64,000 nucleotides of DNA from Stenotrophomonas sp. 24(2023) (GTDB lineage Bacteria; Pseudomonadota; Gammaproteobacteria; Xanthomonadales; Xanthomonadaceae), in assembly GCF_030913365.1 (NCBI RefSeq), contig NZ_CP133160.1, positions 1,887,001 through 1,951,000 on the forward strand. Direction: 5' to 3'. The notes under the pieces are model-generated. The model saw nothing but the letters and a program-made list of their open reading frames with translations. It was not told where the DNA came from and ran no database searches. Numbering within the stretch: position 1 is the stretch's first letter; the number at the start of each line of letters is the position of its first letter. Positions 35,661 to 44,726 of this stretch are shown piece by piece. The position numbers and the translations under genes were made by a program.

Positions 35661-36689
35661 TCAGGCCGCGAAGTCGAGTACCACGCGGCCTTCGATGGTG
35701 CCCGCATGCATGCGCGCGAACACGTCGTTGATGTTTTCCAGGCGGTCGGTGCTGACCGTGGCGGCCACCTTGCCGTCGGCGGCGAACTGCAGCGATTCCT
35801 GCAGGTCCAGGCGGGTGCCGACGATCGAGCCCCGCACGGTCACGCCGTTGAGCACCATGCCGAAGATGTCCAGCGGGAAGTTGCCCGGCGGCAGGCCATT
35901 GAGCGCGATGGTGCCACCGCGGCGGACCATGCCCATCGCCTGCTCGAAGGCCTTGGGCGAAACGGCCGTGACCAGCGCGCCGTGCGCGCCGCCGATCTCC
36001 TTCTTCAGGTAGGCGGCCGGGTCGGTGGTGCGCGCATTGACGGTGACCGTCGCGCCCAGCCGCGTGGCAAGGCCGAGCTTGGCGTCATCCACATCCACCG
36101 CCGCCACGTTCAGGCCCATCGCACGCGCGTACTGCACCGCCATGTGGCCCAGACCGCCGACCCCGGAGACCACCACCCAGTCACCGGGGCGGGTATCGGT
36201 CATCTTCAGACCCTTGTACACCGTCACGCCGGCGCACAGCACCGGCGCGATCTCGACGAAGCCGACGGCGTCCGGCAGCAGGCCGACGTAGTTCGCATCG
36301 GCAATGGCATATTCGGCGAAGCCACCATTGACCGAATAGCCGGTGTTGCGCTGCGTTTCGCACAGCGTTTCCCAACCGCCCAGGCAGTGCTCGCAGTGGC
36401 TGCACGCCGAGTACAGCCAGGGAATGCCGACGCGGTCGCCTTCCTTCACATGGGTGACCCCGCCGCCCACGGCCACGATGTGCCCCACACCTTCGTGGCC
36501 GGGGATGAACGGCGGGTTCGGTTTCACCGGCCAGTCGCCCTCGGCGGCGTGCAGGTCGGTATGGCAGACACCGCAGGCTTCGATCTTCACCAGTACCTCG
36601 CCCGCCCCCGGGCGCGGTACGGCCATTTCCTCGATCACCAGCGGCTTGCCGAACTCACGTACAACGGCGGCCTTCATGGTCTTGTTCAT
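35661..36689 (-). CDS. adhP: Zinc-dependent alcohol dehydrogenase AdhP
   Basis: A 342-residue NAD-dependent medium-chain alcohol dehydrogenase that oxidises ethanol and similar primary alcohols to aldehydes. The catalytic-zinc motif [13 protein letters not shown] and GHEGVG are near residues 40-70, and the structural-zinc cysteines lie in [15 protein letters not shown] near residues 95-110. The Rossmann motif [16 protein letters not shown] is near residue 173. Length and motifs match E. coli AdhP. Its aldehyde product would be taken by the adjacent AldB. The gene lies 75 bases downstream of aldB on the same strand and is probably in one operon from the sigma-54 promoter upstream of aldB. Confidence 0.94.
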   Translation of the reverse strand: MNKTMKAAVVREFGKPLVIEEMAVPRPGAGEVLVKIEACGVCHTDLHAAEGDWPVKPNPPFIPGHEGVGHIVAVGGGVTHVKEGDRVGIPWLYSACSHCEHCLGGWETLCETQRNTGYSVNGGFAEYAIADANYVGLLPDAVGFVEIAPVLCAGVTVYKGLKMTDTRPGDWVVVSGVGGLGHMAVQYARAMGLNVAAVDVDDAKLGLATRLGATVTVNARTTDPAAYLKKEIGGAHGALVTAVSPKAFEQAMGMVRRGGTIALNGLPPGNFPLDIFGMVLNGVTVRGSIVGTRLDLQESLQFAADGKVAATVSTDRLENINDVFARMHAGTIEGRVVLDFAA

Positions 36690-36764
36690 GCATGGTTCTC
36701 CGTAGTGCGCTTGGAGGCAGGATGGCGCCGGTGCGCGGGCGGCGCCTTGATCACGATCAAACCC

Positions 36765-38294
<1,530 letters not shown>

Positions 38295-38336
38295 CGTGGG
38301 CTCCTGGAATGGCACGGGATGGGGTCCGGTCCAGGC

Positions 38337-38351
38337 GCAAGGACGATGCCA
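38337..38351 (-). promoter_or_regulatory. Putative sigma-54 (-24/-12) promoter of aldB
   Basis: On the minus strand the sequence reads TGGCATC-N4-TTGC, matching the consensus TGGCACG-N4-TTGC with correct spacing. It lies about 45 bases upstream of the aldB start, leaving a short 5' leader, and opposite a gene for a sigma-54-dependent activator. Confidence 0.75.
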
Positions 38352-38491
38352 GCTTTGCCGTGCTGCGTTGCGTCAGCGGCGAAAGCCGCGCCGGGACGTG
38401 ATCGCGGTCGAGGAATTACCGCGCTGCAGCAGCCTGCCCGTTGCAAGTGCAGGGTGGCTGTGCTGTTAATCGGGACAGGTCCTGCAACGAC

Positions 38492-38508
38492 TGTCGCAGA
38501 TTGCGACA
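38492..38508. promoter_or_regulatory. Putative activator-binding site (UAS)
   Basis: TGTCGCAGATTGCGACA is a perfect inverted repeat of two 7-bp arms and a 3-bp spacer. It is about 150 bases upstream of the aldB sigma-54 promoter and 14 bases before the activator start codon, so it could serve both activation of aldB and autoregulation. Confidence 0.65.
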
Positions 38509-38521
38509 CTGGAGGCTGACG

Positions 38522-40381
38522 GTGTCCCCGCTCGTCCCTGATGCCCGCCTGGGCAGTGCACGCCGCAGCTTCTTCGAGCGTGGCACCACGCCGGTCGGCG
38601 CGGTGCCCAGCACCATCCTGCAGTCCTGGCAGCGTTGCCGGCGCCATGGCCTGGCCGTGGACGGACAGCCCGCCCTGGAACCCCTGCCCGACGGCCGGCT
38701 GCGCGAACTGCGGCAGCGGCGTGAGCGCCTGTGGCGCTTCGCCCGTCCCGAACTCGATGGCCTGGGCGCGGAACTGGCGGCCAGCGGCAACATCGTGCTG
38801 CTGACCGATGAGGATGGCTGGATCCTCGATGCCGAAGGCAGTACGGGGTTTCTGGACAAGGCCGGCCGCGTGGCCCTGCTGCCCGGCGCGCGCTGGGACG
38901 AAGGCAGTGTCGGCACCAACGCCATCGGCACCGCACTGGTGGAAGGGTGTGCCGTGCAGGTACGCGGCGGCGAACACTATTTCGCGCCGCACGGCATCCT
39001 GACCTGCTCGGCCACGCCGGTGTTCGACCCCTGGGGGCAGTGCGTGGGCGTGCTGGATATTTCCGGCGACGCCCGGCAACCGCACCTGCATGCACTGGCC
39101 CTGGCACGGCAGGCGGCGGTGCAGATCGAGCACCGCTACTTCGAACGTGGCCTGGCCGACTGCGAACTGCTGCGCCTGCACCATCAGCCGGCATTGCTGG
39201 GCAGCGCGCGCGAAGGCGTCCTGGGTTTCCGCGGCGGCCGGCTGGTGGCCGCCAACCGCGCGGGCCTGGCCCTGTTCGGGCTGGAACGCCACGACCTGGG
39301 CCGCACGCCCTACGAGGCGCTGTTCGAGCAGCCGCTCGCGCGCCTGGCCGATGGCGGCCTGCTGCTGGACCGGCAGGGCCGTACCCTGCACGGCATCCGC
39401 CAGGGCCGGGGTACATCGGTGGCGGTGGGCGCGCCGATGCCGCGCGCACCGGCAGCGCCGACGGCCACCACCGCACCACGCACAGGCCCGTTGTTCGATG
39501 CCACCGCCCGCCAGCAGCTGGAACGCGCCGGGCGGGTGCTGCAGGCCGGCTTGCCGGTGCTGCTGCAGGGGGAAACCGGCACCGGCAAGGAAGTGTTTGC
39601 CCGTGAACTGCATGCACGCAGCACACGGGCGGGCCGGCCGTTCGTGGCGGTCAACTGCGCGGCGCTGCCGGAAGGGCTGATCGAATCGGAACTGTTCGGC
39701 TACGAGGAAGGCGCCTTCACCGGTGCGCGGCGCCAGGGCAGCCCGGGCCTGCTGCGGCAGGCCGACGGTGGCGTGCTGTTCCTGGATGAGATCGGCGACA
39801 TGCCGCTGGCGTTGCAGCCGCGCCTGCTGCGCGTGCTGCAGGAGCGCGAGCTGTCACCGCTGGGCGGTGGCCGCCCGGTGAAACTGGATTTCGCGCTGGT
39901 CTGTGCCAGCCACTGCGACCTGCCCCAGGCGGTGGCGGCTGGGCGCTTCCGTGCGGACCTGTACTACCGCATCGCCGACCATGTGGTGGACCTGCCGCCG
40001 CTGCGCCTGCACCCGGACCGTGCGGCCCTGGTCGATGCGCTGTGGCAGCAGGTGGGCCAGGGCCATGTGCTGCCCGCCGACACCCGTGCCGTACTGGCGG
40101 CCTGCCTGTGGCCGGGCAACCTGCGCCAGCTCAGCGCCTGCCTGCGCACGCTGGTGGCGCTGGCCGAGCCGGGGCAGCGGCTGGGGCCGGCGCTGCTGCC
40201 GCTGCAGGTACGCCAGTCCCCGGCCCTGCCGGCGCAGGCGGTGGCCAGCGGGGTGCTGGACGACATCACCGAGGCGGCGATGCGCCAGGCCCTGGCCGCC
40301 AGCGATGGCAACGTCACCGCCGCCGCACGGCGGCTGGGCATCAGCCGCAGCACGCTGTACCGGCGGCTGGGCAAGCCCTAG
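38522..40381 (+). CDS. Sigma-54-dependent activator, AcoR-like
   Basis: A 619-residue enhancer-binding protein of the AcoR type, which activates alcohol, acetoin or aldehyde catabolism genes with RpoN. The N-terminal half contains a GAF-like sensor ([38 protein letters not shown]) and a weaker PAS-like part. The AAA+ domain has Walker A GETGTGKE near residue 349, the sigma-54 contact GAFTGA near residue 397 and Walker [11 protein letters not shown] Fis-type helix-turn-helix ends the protein ([20 protein letters not shown]). The start is a GTG with GGAGG six bases upstream. It is divergent from aldB, whose upstream region has the matching promoter type. Confidence 0.93.
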   Translation: MSPLVPDARLGSARRSFFERGTTPVGAVPSTILQSWQRCRRHGLAVDGQPALEPLPDGRLRELRQRRERLWRFARPELDGLGAELAASGNIVLLTDEDGWILDAEGSTGFLDKAGRVALLPGARWDEGSVGTNAIGTALVEGCAVQVRGGEHYFAPHGILTCSATPVFDPWGQCVGVLDISGDARQPHLHALALARQAAVQIEHRYFERGLADCELLRLHHQPALLGSAREGVLGFRGGRLVAANRAGLALFGLERHDLGRTPYEALFEQPLARLADGGLLLDRQGRTLHGIRQGRGTSVAVGAPMPRAPAAPTATTAPRTGPLFDATARQQLERAGRVLQAGLPVLLQGETGTGKEVFARELHARSTRAGRPFVAVNCAALPEGLIESELFGYEEGAFTGARRQGSPGLLRQADGGVLFLDEIGDMPLALQPRLLRVLQERELSPLGGGRPVKLDFALVCASHCDLPQAVAAGRFRADLYYRIADHVVDLPPLRLHPDRAALVDALWQQVGQGHVLPADTRAVLAACLWPGNLRQLSACLRTLVALAEPGQRLGPALLPLQVRQSPALPAQAVASGVLDDITEAAMRQALAASDGNVTAAARRLGISRSTLYRRLGKP

Positions 40382-40408
40382 CCGCCGGGGTTGTCAGGCG
40401 CGCGGGGC

Positions 40409-40876
40409 TCAGCCCTTGGCCGACACCAGGTCGAAGTTGTTGGCCTGGTACTGGAACAGCAGGCAGTCGGTGCCGGCCTTGCAGCCGCTCTCATGCACCT
40501 TGCCGGCCGGCAGGTTGTAGAACGAACCGGCCGGATACAGCACCTCGCGGCCGTCGATGCGGGCATAGAACGTGCCGGCCAGGACCACGGTCGGCAGGGT
40601 CTGGCTGTGGGTGTGCAGGCCGTTGTCGGTACCGGCCTTGAAGCGCACGAAGGCCGAATAGAAGCCCTTGCCGTCGCTGAGGATGTCGCCCTGGGTGTTG
40701 GCGTAGCGGACCGCGCCCCCGGTGCCGGGCACGTCCCGCCACTGCAGTTGTGCAGCCGGCAGCGACACGGCGGCATCGTCCAGCGCCAGGGGTGCGGCCG
40801 GCGTGGCGGCGCAGGCAGTGCCGGCCAGGGCCAGCAGGGAAGCGACCAGCAGCGGGCGGAACGGAACAGTCGTCAT
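40409..40876 (-). CDS. Periplasmic cupin-domain protein
   Basis: A 155-residue secreted protein. A signal peptide with an LAGTACAATP cleavage region (residues about 10-25) is followed by a cupin barrel. His residues in HTHSQTLPTVVLAGTFYARID, and Glu and His in GKVHESGCKAGTDCLLFQY, are possible metal ligands. It resembles small DUF4437-type cupins, whose function is unknown. It is convergent with the sigma-54 activator and 154 bases downstream of eda on the same strand, so it might be the tail of the uronate operon, but there is no direct evidence. Confidence 0.8.
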   Translation of the reverse strand: MTTVPFRPLLVASLLALAGTACAATPAAPLALDDAAVSLPAAQLQWRDVPGTGGAVRYANTQGDILSDGKGFYSAFVRFKAGTDNGLHTHSQTLPTVVLAGTFYARIDGREVLYPAGSFYNLPAGKVHESGCKAGTDCLLFQYQANNFDLVSAKG

Positions 40877-41030
40877 CGTGGCGGTACCTTGCGTGGGAAA
40901 GGTGGCCAGACTAGGGGCCACCCGCACGCTCGATAAGCCGTGGACGCGCACATCAGCTGTGCGTCATGCGCACCGATCATCTGGAAACCAGGCGCTGTGC
41001 CGCGCGCAGGCGGCACAGCCGGGTGCCGCC

Positions 41031-41669
41031 TCAGCCGGCCAGGGCGGCCGATTCGCGCGCCAGGCGTTCCACCGCCTCCCAGTCGCGGGTCTGCATCAGG
41101 GCCGCGGTGGTCAGCCACGAGCCCCCCACGCACAGCACGTTGGGCAGGTGCAGGAACTGGCTGGCGGTCTGCGCGCTGATGCCACCGGTCGGGCAGAAGC
41201 GCACGTCCGGGAACGGCCCATGCCATGCCGACAGCAGCGGCGCGCCGCCGGCCTGCACCGCCGGGAAGAACTTGAAGGTATCCAGGCCGTGTTCCAGGCC
41301 CAGGATCAGCTCCGAGCCGGTGGCCACGCCCGGCAGGTACGGCAGGTCGGCATCGCGCGCGGCCGCATACAGCGTCGGCGTGGCCCCGGGCGAGACCGCG
41401 AAGCGGCCACCGGCCTGCTTCACTGCCTGCATCTGCGCGGCGGTGACCACGGTGCCGGCACCGATGACGGCATCGGGCACGGCCTCGACCATGGCCTGGA
41501 TCGCCTCCAGCGCCCGCGGCGTGCGCAGCGTCACTTCGATCACCGGCAGGCCGCCGCGGAACAGGGCCTGTGCCACCTGCACCGCATCGTCCACGTCATC
41601 GGGGGTGAACACCGGAATCACCGGGGCCAGTTTCAGGACTGCGCGTACGCGCGGATCAGCGCCGGACAT
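41031..41669 (-). CDS. eda: KDPG aldolase Eda
   Basis: Eda cleaves 2-keto-3-deoxy-6-phosphogluconate into pyruvate and glyceraldehyde-3-phosphate. The 212-residue class I aldolase has the catalytic Glu45 in VIEVTLRTP and the Schiff-base Lys133 in DTFKFFPA, with GAGTVV, SPGATPTL and PTGGI phosphate-binding segments. Its start overlaps the end of kdgK by 14 bases, so the two are translationally coupled. Together they finish the conversion of KDG from uronate breakdown into central metabolites. Being in this locus, it may be a dedicated copy in addition to an Entner-Doudoroff Eda elsewhere. Confidence 0.96.
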   Translation of the reverse strand: MSGADPRVRAVLKLAPVIPVFTPDDVDDAVQVAQALFRGGLPVIEVTLRTPRALEAIQAMVEAVPDAVIGAGTVVTAAQMQAVKQAGGRFAVSPGATPTLYAAARDADLPYLPGVATGSELILGLEHGLDTFKFFPAVQAGGAPLLSAWHGPFPDVRFCPTGGISAQTASQFLHLPNVLCVGGSWLTTAALMQTRDWEAVERLARESAALAG

Positions 41670-42708
41670 CGAATCGCTCCTCGCCCACCAGGGCCAGCAC
41701 GTCAGCTTCGCTGACAGGATTGAAATCGCCGGGGAGGGAGTGCTTCAGTCCACCGGCGGCCAGGCCGAAGCGCACGGTGGCCTCGGCATCGAAGCCGGAC
41801 AGGATGCCATGCAGGATGCCTGCCGCGAAGGCATCGCCGCCGCCGATGCGGTCGACGATGCCCGCCAGCGTGCGGGCCGGCGCCTGCGCACGGGTGCCAT
41901 CGCGGCCCAGCAGCAGGGCGCCCAGCACATGGTGGTCCACGCCCAGCACCTGGCGCTGGGTGCAGGCCATCCACTGCAGCTGCGGGAAGGCGGCGAAGGC
42001 GGCATCGGCGGCAGCGTCCACCCGCGCGACCACGTCCTCCTGCGCGAAACGCTGCCCCAGCACCACTTCGATGTCGCGGTAATCGGCGAACACGATGTCG
42101 GCCTGGGCGAACAGTGCCTGCAGGATCGTCGCCGCATCACCGCCCCAGCGCTGCCACAGGCTGGGGCGGAAGTTGCCGTCGAAGGACACGCGCACGCCCT
42201 GCGCGCGCGCGGCCCGTGCCGCCTCGACGGTGGCCTGCGCGACCTGCGGCCCCAGTGCCGGGCTGACCCCGGACAGGTGCAGCCACTGCACGCCCTGCAG
42301 CAGCGTGGGCCAGTCGTAATCGGCGGCGGTGCTGCTGGCGAAGGCCGAACCCGCACGGTCGTAGACCACCTCGCTGGCGCGCTGCACGGCCCCGGTGGTC
42401 AGGAAATACAGGCCCATGCGGCCGTCCGGATCGCGCCGGATGTGGCGCGTGCCCACGCCGTGCCGGCGCAGTTCGGCCACGGCATGGGCACCGAGCGGAT
42501 TGCCGGCGACGGTGCTGACCATCGCCACGTCATGGCCGAAATGGGCCAGCGACACGGCGACATTGGCTTCGGCACCGCCGACATGCACGTTCAGCCGCGG
42601 GGACTGCAGCAGCAGCTCGCGGCCAGGCGCGCCCAGGCGCAGCAGCAGTTCACCGAAGCAGAGGATGCGGGGAGAGTTCATGGAAGAAGGCTCATCGGAG
42701 GGGGTCAT
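41656..42708 (-). CDS. kdgK: 2-dehydro-3-deoxygluconate kinase
   Basis: KdgK phosphorylates KDG to KDPG. The 350-residue PfkB-family kinase has ILCFGELLLRLGAPG near the start, the substrate loop HVGGAEANVAVSLAHFG, and the catalytic DRIGGGDAFAAGILHG near residue 295. The ATG chosen overlaps the stop of the upstream gene as ATGA, implying coupling; a second in-frame ATG at 42679-42681 gives MNSPRILCFG, closer to the usual family start, and cannot be excluded. It lies between the beta-helix lyase-like gene and eda in one operon. Confidence 0.94.
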   Translation of the reverse strand: MTPSDEPSSMNSPRILCFGELLLRLGAPGRELLLQSPRLNVHVGGAEANVAVSLAHFGHDVAMVSTVAGNPLGAHAVAELRRHGVGTRHIRRDPDGRMGLYFLTTGAVQRASEVVYDRAGSAFASSTAADYDWPTLLQGVQWLHLSGVSPALGPQVAQATVEAARAARAQGVRVSFDGNFRPSLWQRWGGDAATILQALFAQADIVFADYRDIEVVLGQRFAQEDVVARVDAAADAAFAAFPQLQWMACTQRQVLGVDHHVLGALLLGRDGTRAQAPARTLAGIVDRIGGGDAFAAGILHGILSGFDAEATVRFGLAAGGLKHSLPGDFNPVSEADVLALVGEERFDVRR

Positions 42709-44459
42709 GGGGCATCGGCCGGCGCGGCCAGGCAGGTGGCGACCGGCTGCCCGGCCAGGCGCTGCGCCAACTGCAGCTCATACAGCGACGGGCTGCGCCA
42801 CAGGCGCTCGCCCACCTGCCGCACGGCTGCTGCCGGGCGGTAGTCGACGGTGAACGGGTGGTTGCCGGACAGGCCGACCAGGCGCGCGTCCGGGCCTTCG
42901 TCCTCGCCGGCCAGGCGCACGCTTTCACCCGGCGCGGCGCCACCTTCCACCAGCACGCGCAGGTTCCAGGTGGTGTTGTAGCGGCCATGGCCGGGTTCCC
43001 AGTAGCCGGCACCGCTGCCGTTCCATACCGGATACCACGCCTTGCCCTGCGCATCACGCTGCGCCTGCACGTGGAAGGTGACCTGGTCGAACAGGTTCTG
43101 GTGGTTGGCGCCGGCATGCTGGTCGATCACCGGTGCCTGCCATGCCTGTGCACGCAGGAACACGTTGCCGCTGGCCTGGGTGTTGACGCTGAGCGTGTGG
43201 ATGACGCGGTTGTGGACTTCCAGGTCGCGCACCAGCGTGGCCTGCACGTTGCCCAGGTGCACGGCGTAGTGCGCCGGCCGCGCGCCTTCCACGCGGATGT
43301 CGGCCAACGTCAGCTGCGCGCTGTCGTAGGTCAGCACGCCGGCGTCGGCATCGCGCGTGCGCACGTTGCGCACCCAGCCGTCGTACACGCCGGTGAAGTA
43401 GATGCCGTTGTAGCCCTCTTCCTGGTGGTGGCCGAAGCTGCCACCGGGGGCGAACACCAGTGCCAGATCCTCGATGCCCACCTCGCGCAGTGGCTGCCAG
43501 CGTGCCAGGTCGGCCTGCAGCGGGCCGCCGGCATCGTGCATCAGCGGGGCGGCCAGGGTGATGGCATCACCGTCGATCGCGGCGATCGTACTGGCCTGTA
43601 CCACCAAGGGGCGGTCCGGCGTGGTCCAGTGGTGCGAGCCCACCTTCAGCGTCCTGTATTGCGGCCCGTACAGTTCCTGCACCAGTGCGCCATCGGGCCC
43701 CTGGCGGTTGAACCAGCGCACGCGCACCACGTCACCCACGCGCAGGGCGGCGGCGTTGCCCACGCGCAGCTGCGTGCTGCCGCGCGTGCCCTGCAGCACC
43801 TCGGCCAGGCGGTCACGGCGCGAGGGCGTGTCATGCGATGCCAGGTAGGCGGCCGGGCGGTTGCCCTGCGGCCCCACCCACAGGAAGCCACCGCTCCACG
43901 ACCACGGCGAGAACAGCACGTCCACGTTCTGCGCCGGTTCGACCTGGTGCTTGTGGTTGTCGCGCAGGTACTGGCGCAGTTCGTCCAGCGCGTTGCTGCG
44001 GTCGACCATGCGCAGCGGGCGCGGCATGTACAGCTCGCTGCCGCCGCCGCCACTGCCGTGCCCGCGCAGTACGATGTTGCTGCGGGTGATGCGCAGCACT
44101 TCGCTGAGCACCACCCGCCCCGGCGGCAGCTGCACCACCACCGGACCGTCCACGGCATCGGCCGCCTTCAGTGCGCGCAGCAGGGCGTGAGAATCATCGC
44201 GGTCATCATCGGCGACCACGCCGAAGTCGCGCACGTCGATCACCGTGCCGCGGGCAGTGGGCAGTTCCGGCCGCCCGTGGCGGTAGCCGGCAAAAGAGAA
44301 ATCCGGCACCGTCACCGCGCAGTGCGCCGTGGCCACGGACACCGGGGGCGGGACATCCACGGCCGCCGACACGGTCAACGGGGACAGCGCCAGCAGCAGG
44401 GGCCAGGCCGGGACAATGCGGGGGACGCCGCGGTGGAAACGGGAGGAACGATGGGGCAT
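42705..44459 (-). CDS. Secreted right-handed beta-helix protein, pectate-lyase-like
   Basis: A 584-residue protein with a signal peptide (cleavage near VSAAVDV, residue about 33). It has a pectate-lyase-3-type beta-helix start (GTVIDVRDFGVVADDDRDDSHALLRAL, LPPGRVVLSEVLRI, RSNIVLRGHGSGGGGSELY) and a C-terminal region resembling DUF4955 proteins. It is probably exported and acts on a polyuronate or mixed polysaccharide, but I see no motif proving lyase activity. It heads the minus-strand operon with kdgK and eda and is divergent from a TonB receptor. An ATGACACCG operator-like site lies about 43 bases upstream. A GGAG ribosome-binding site precedes the ATG. Confidence 0.85.
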   Translation of the reverse strand: MPHRSSRFHRGVPRIVPAWPLLLALSPLTVSAAVDVPPPVSVATAHCAVTVPDFSFAGYRHGRPELPTARGTVIDVRDFGVVADDDRDDSHALLRALKAADAVDGPVVVQLPPGRVVLSEVLRITRSNIVLRGHGSGGGGSELYMPRPLRMVDRSNALDELRQYLRDNHKHQVEPAQNVDVLFSPWSWSGGFLWVGPQGNRPAAYLASHDTPSRRDRLAEVLQGTRGSTQLRVGNAAALRVGDVVRVRWFNRQGPDGALVQELYGPQYRTLKVGSHHWTTPDRPLVVQASTIAAIDGDAITLAAPLMHDAGGPLQADLARWQPLREVGIEDLALVFAPGGSFGHHQEEGYNGIYFTGVYDGWVRNVRTRDADAGVLTYDSAQLTLADIRVEGARPAHYAVHLGNVQATLVRDLEVHNRVIHTLSVNTQASGNVFLRAQAWQAPVIDQHAGANHQNLFDQVTFHVQAQRDAQGKAWYPVWNGSGAGYWEPGHGRYNTTWNLRVLVEGGAAPGESVRLAGEDEGPDARLVGLSGNHPFTVDYRPAAAVRQVGERLWRSPSLYELQLAQRLAGQPVATCLAAPADAP

Positions 44460-44501
44460 GACAGGCTCCGCAGGAGACAGGACATGGGAGGGGGACAGGC
44501 G

Positions 44502-44518
44502 ATGACACCGATGGTCAT
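44502..44518. promoter_or_regulatory. Putative LacI-family operator (site 1)
   Basis: ATGACACCGATGGTCAT has ATGAC/GTCAT inverted arms and shares ATGACACCG with three other sites in the locus. It is in front of the beta-helix/kdgK/eda operon. Confidence 0.6.
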
Positions 44519-44626
44519 TTCACCGTAGCAGCAGCCGGGGAAGGGCGGCAAGAGTGAAAAGAACCGGGGTTTTCAGCATGTTGCGTTGCAAGATGCGGAG
44601 GATGTGAAGGATTGCTAGTTTCTTTT

Positions 44627-44642
44627 TGGCCAGCGGTGTCAT
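44627..44642 (-). promoter_or_regulatory. Putative LacI-family operator (site 2)
   Basis: ATGACACCGCTGGCCA on the minus strand, matching 13 of 16 positions of site 3. It is about 85 bases upstream of the TonB receptor start. Confidence 0.6.
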
Positions 44643-44726
44643 TGCGGCTGGCGGCGGCCCCCGGAGCGGGTGCACGCCATCGGAATATCCCAATCAACGG
44701 CAAATTCTGATCCAGGGGATCCCTTT

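Larger units (their letters stand above)
44460..44726. promoter_or_regulatory. Divergent promoter region of the uronate locus
   Basis: This gap holds the promoters of the beta-helix/kdgK/eda operon and of the TonB receptor/lyase operon. Two copies of the ATGACACCG motif are present, one near each gene. The AT-richer part near 44560-44630 probably contains the receptor promoter. Confidence 0.65.
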
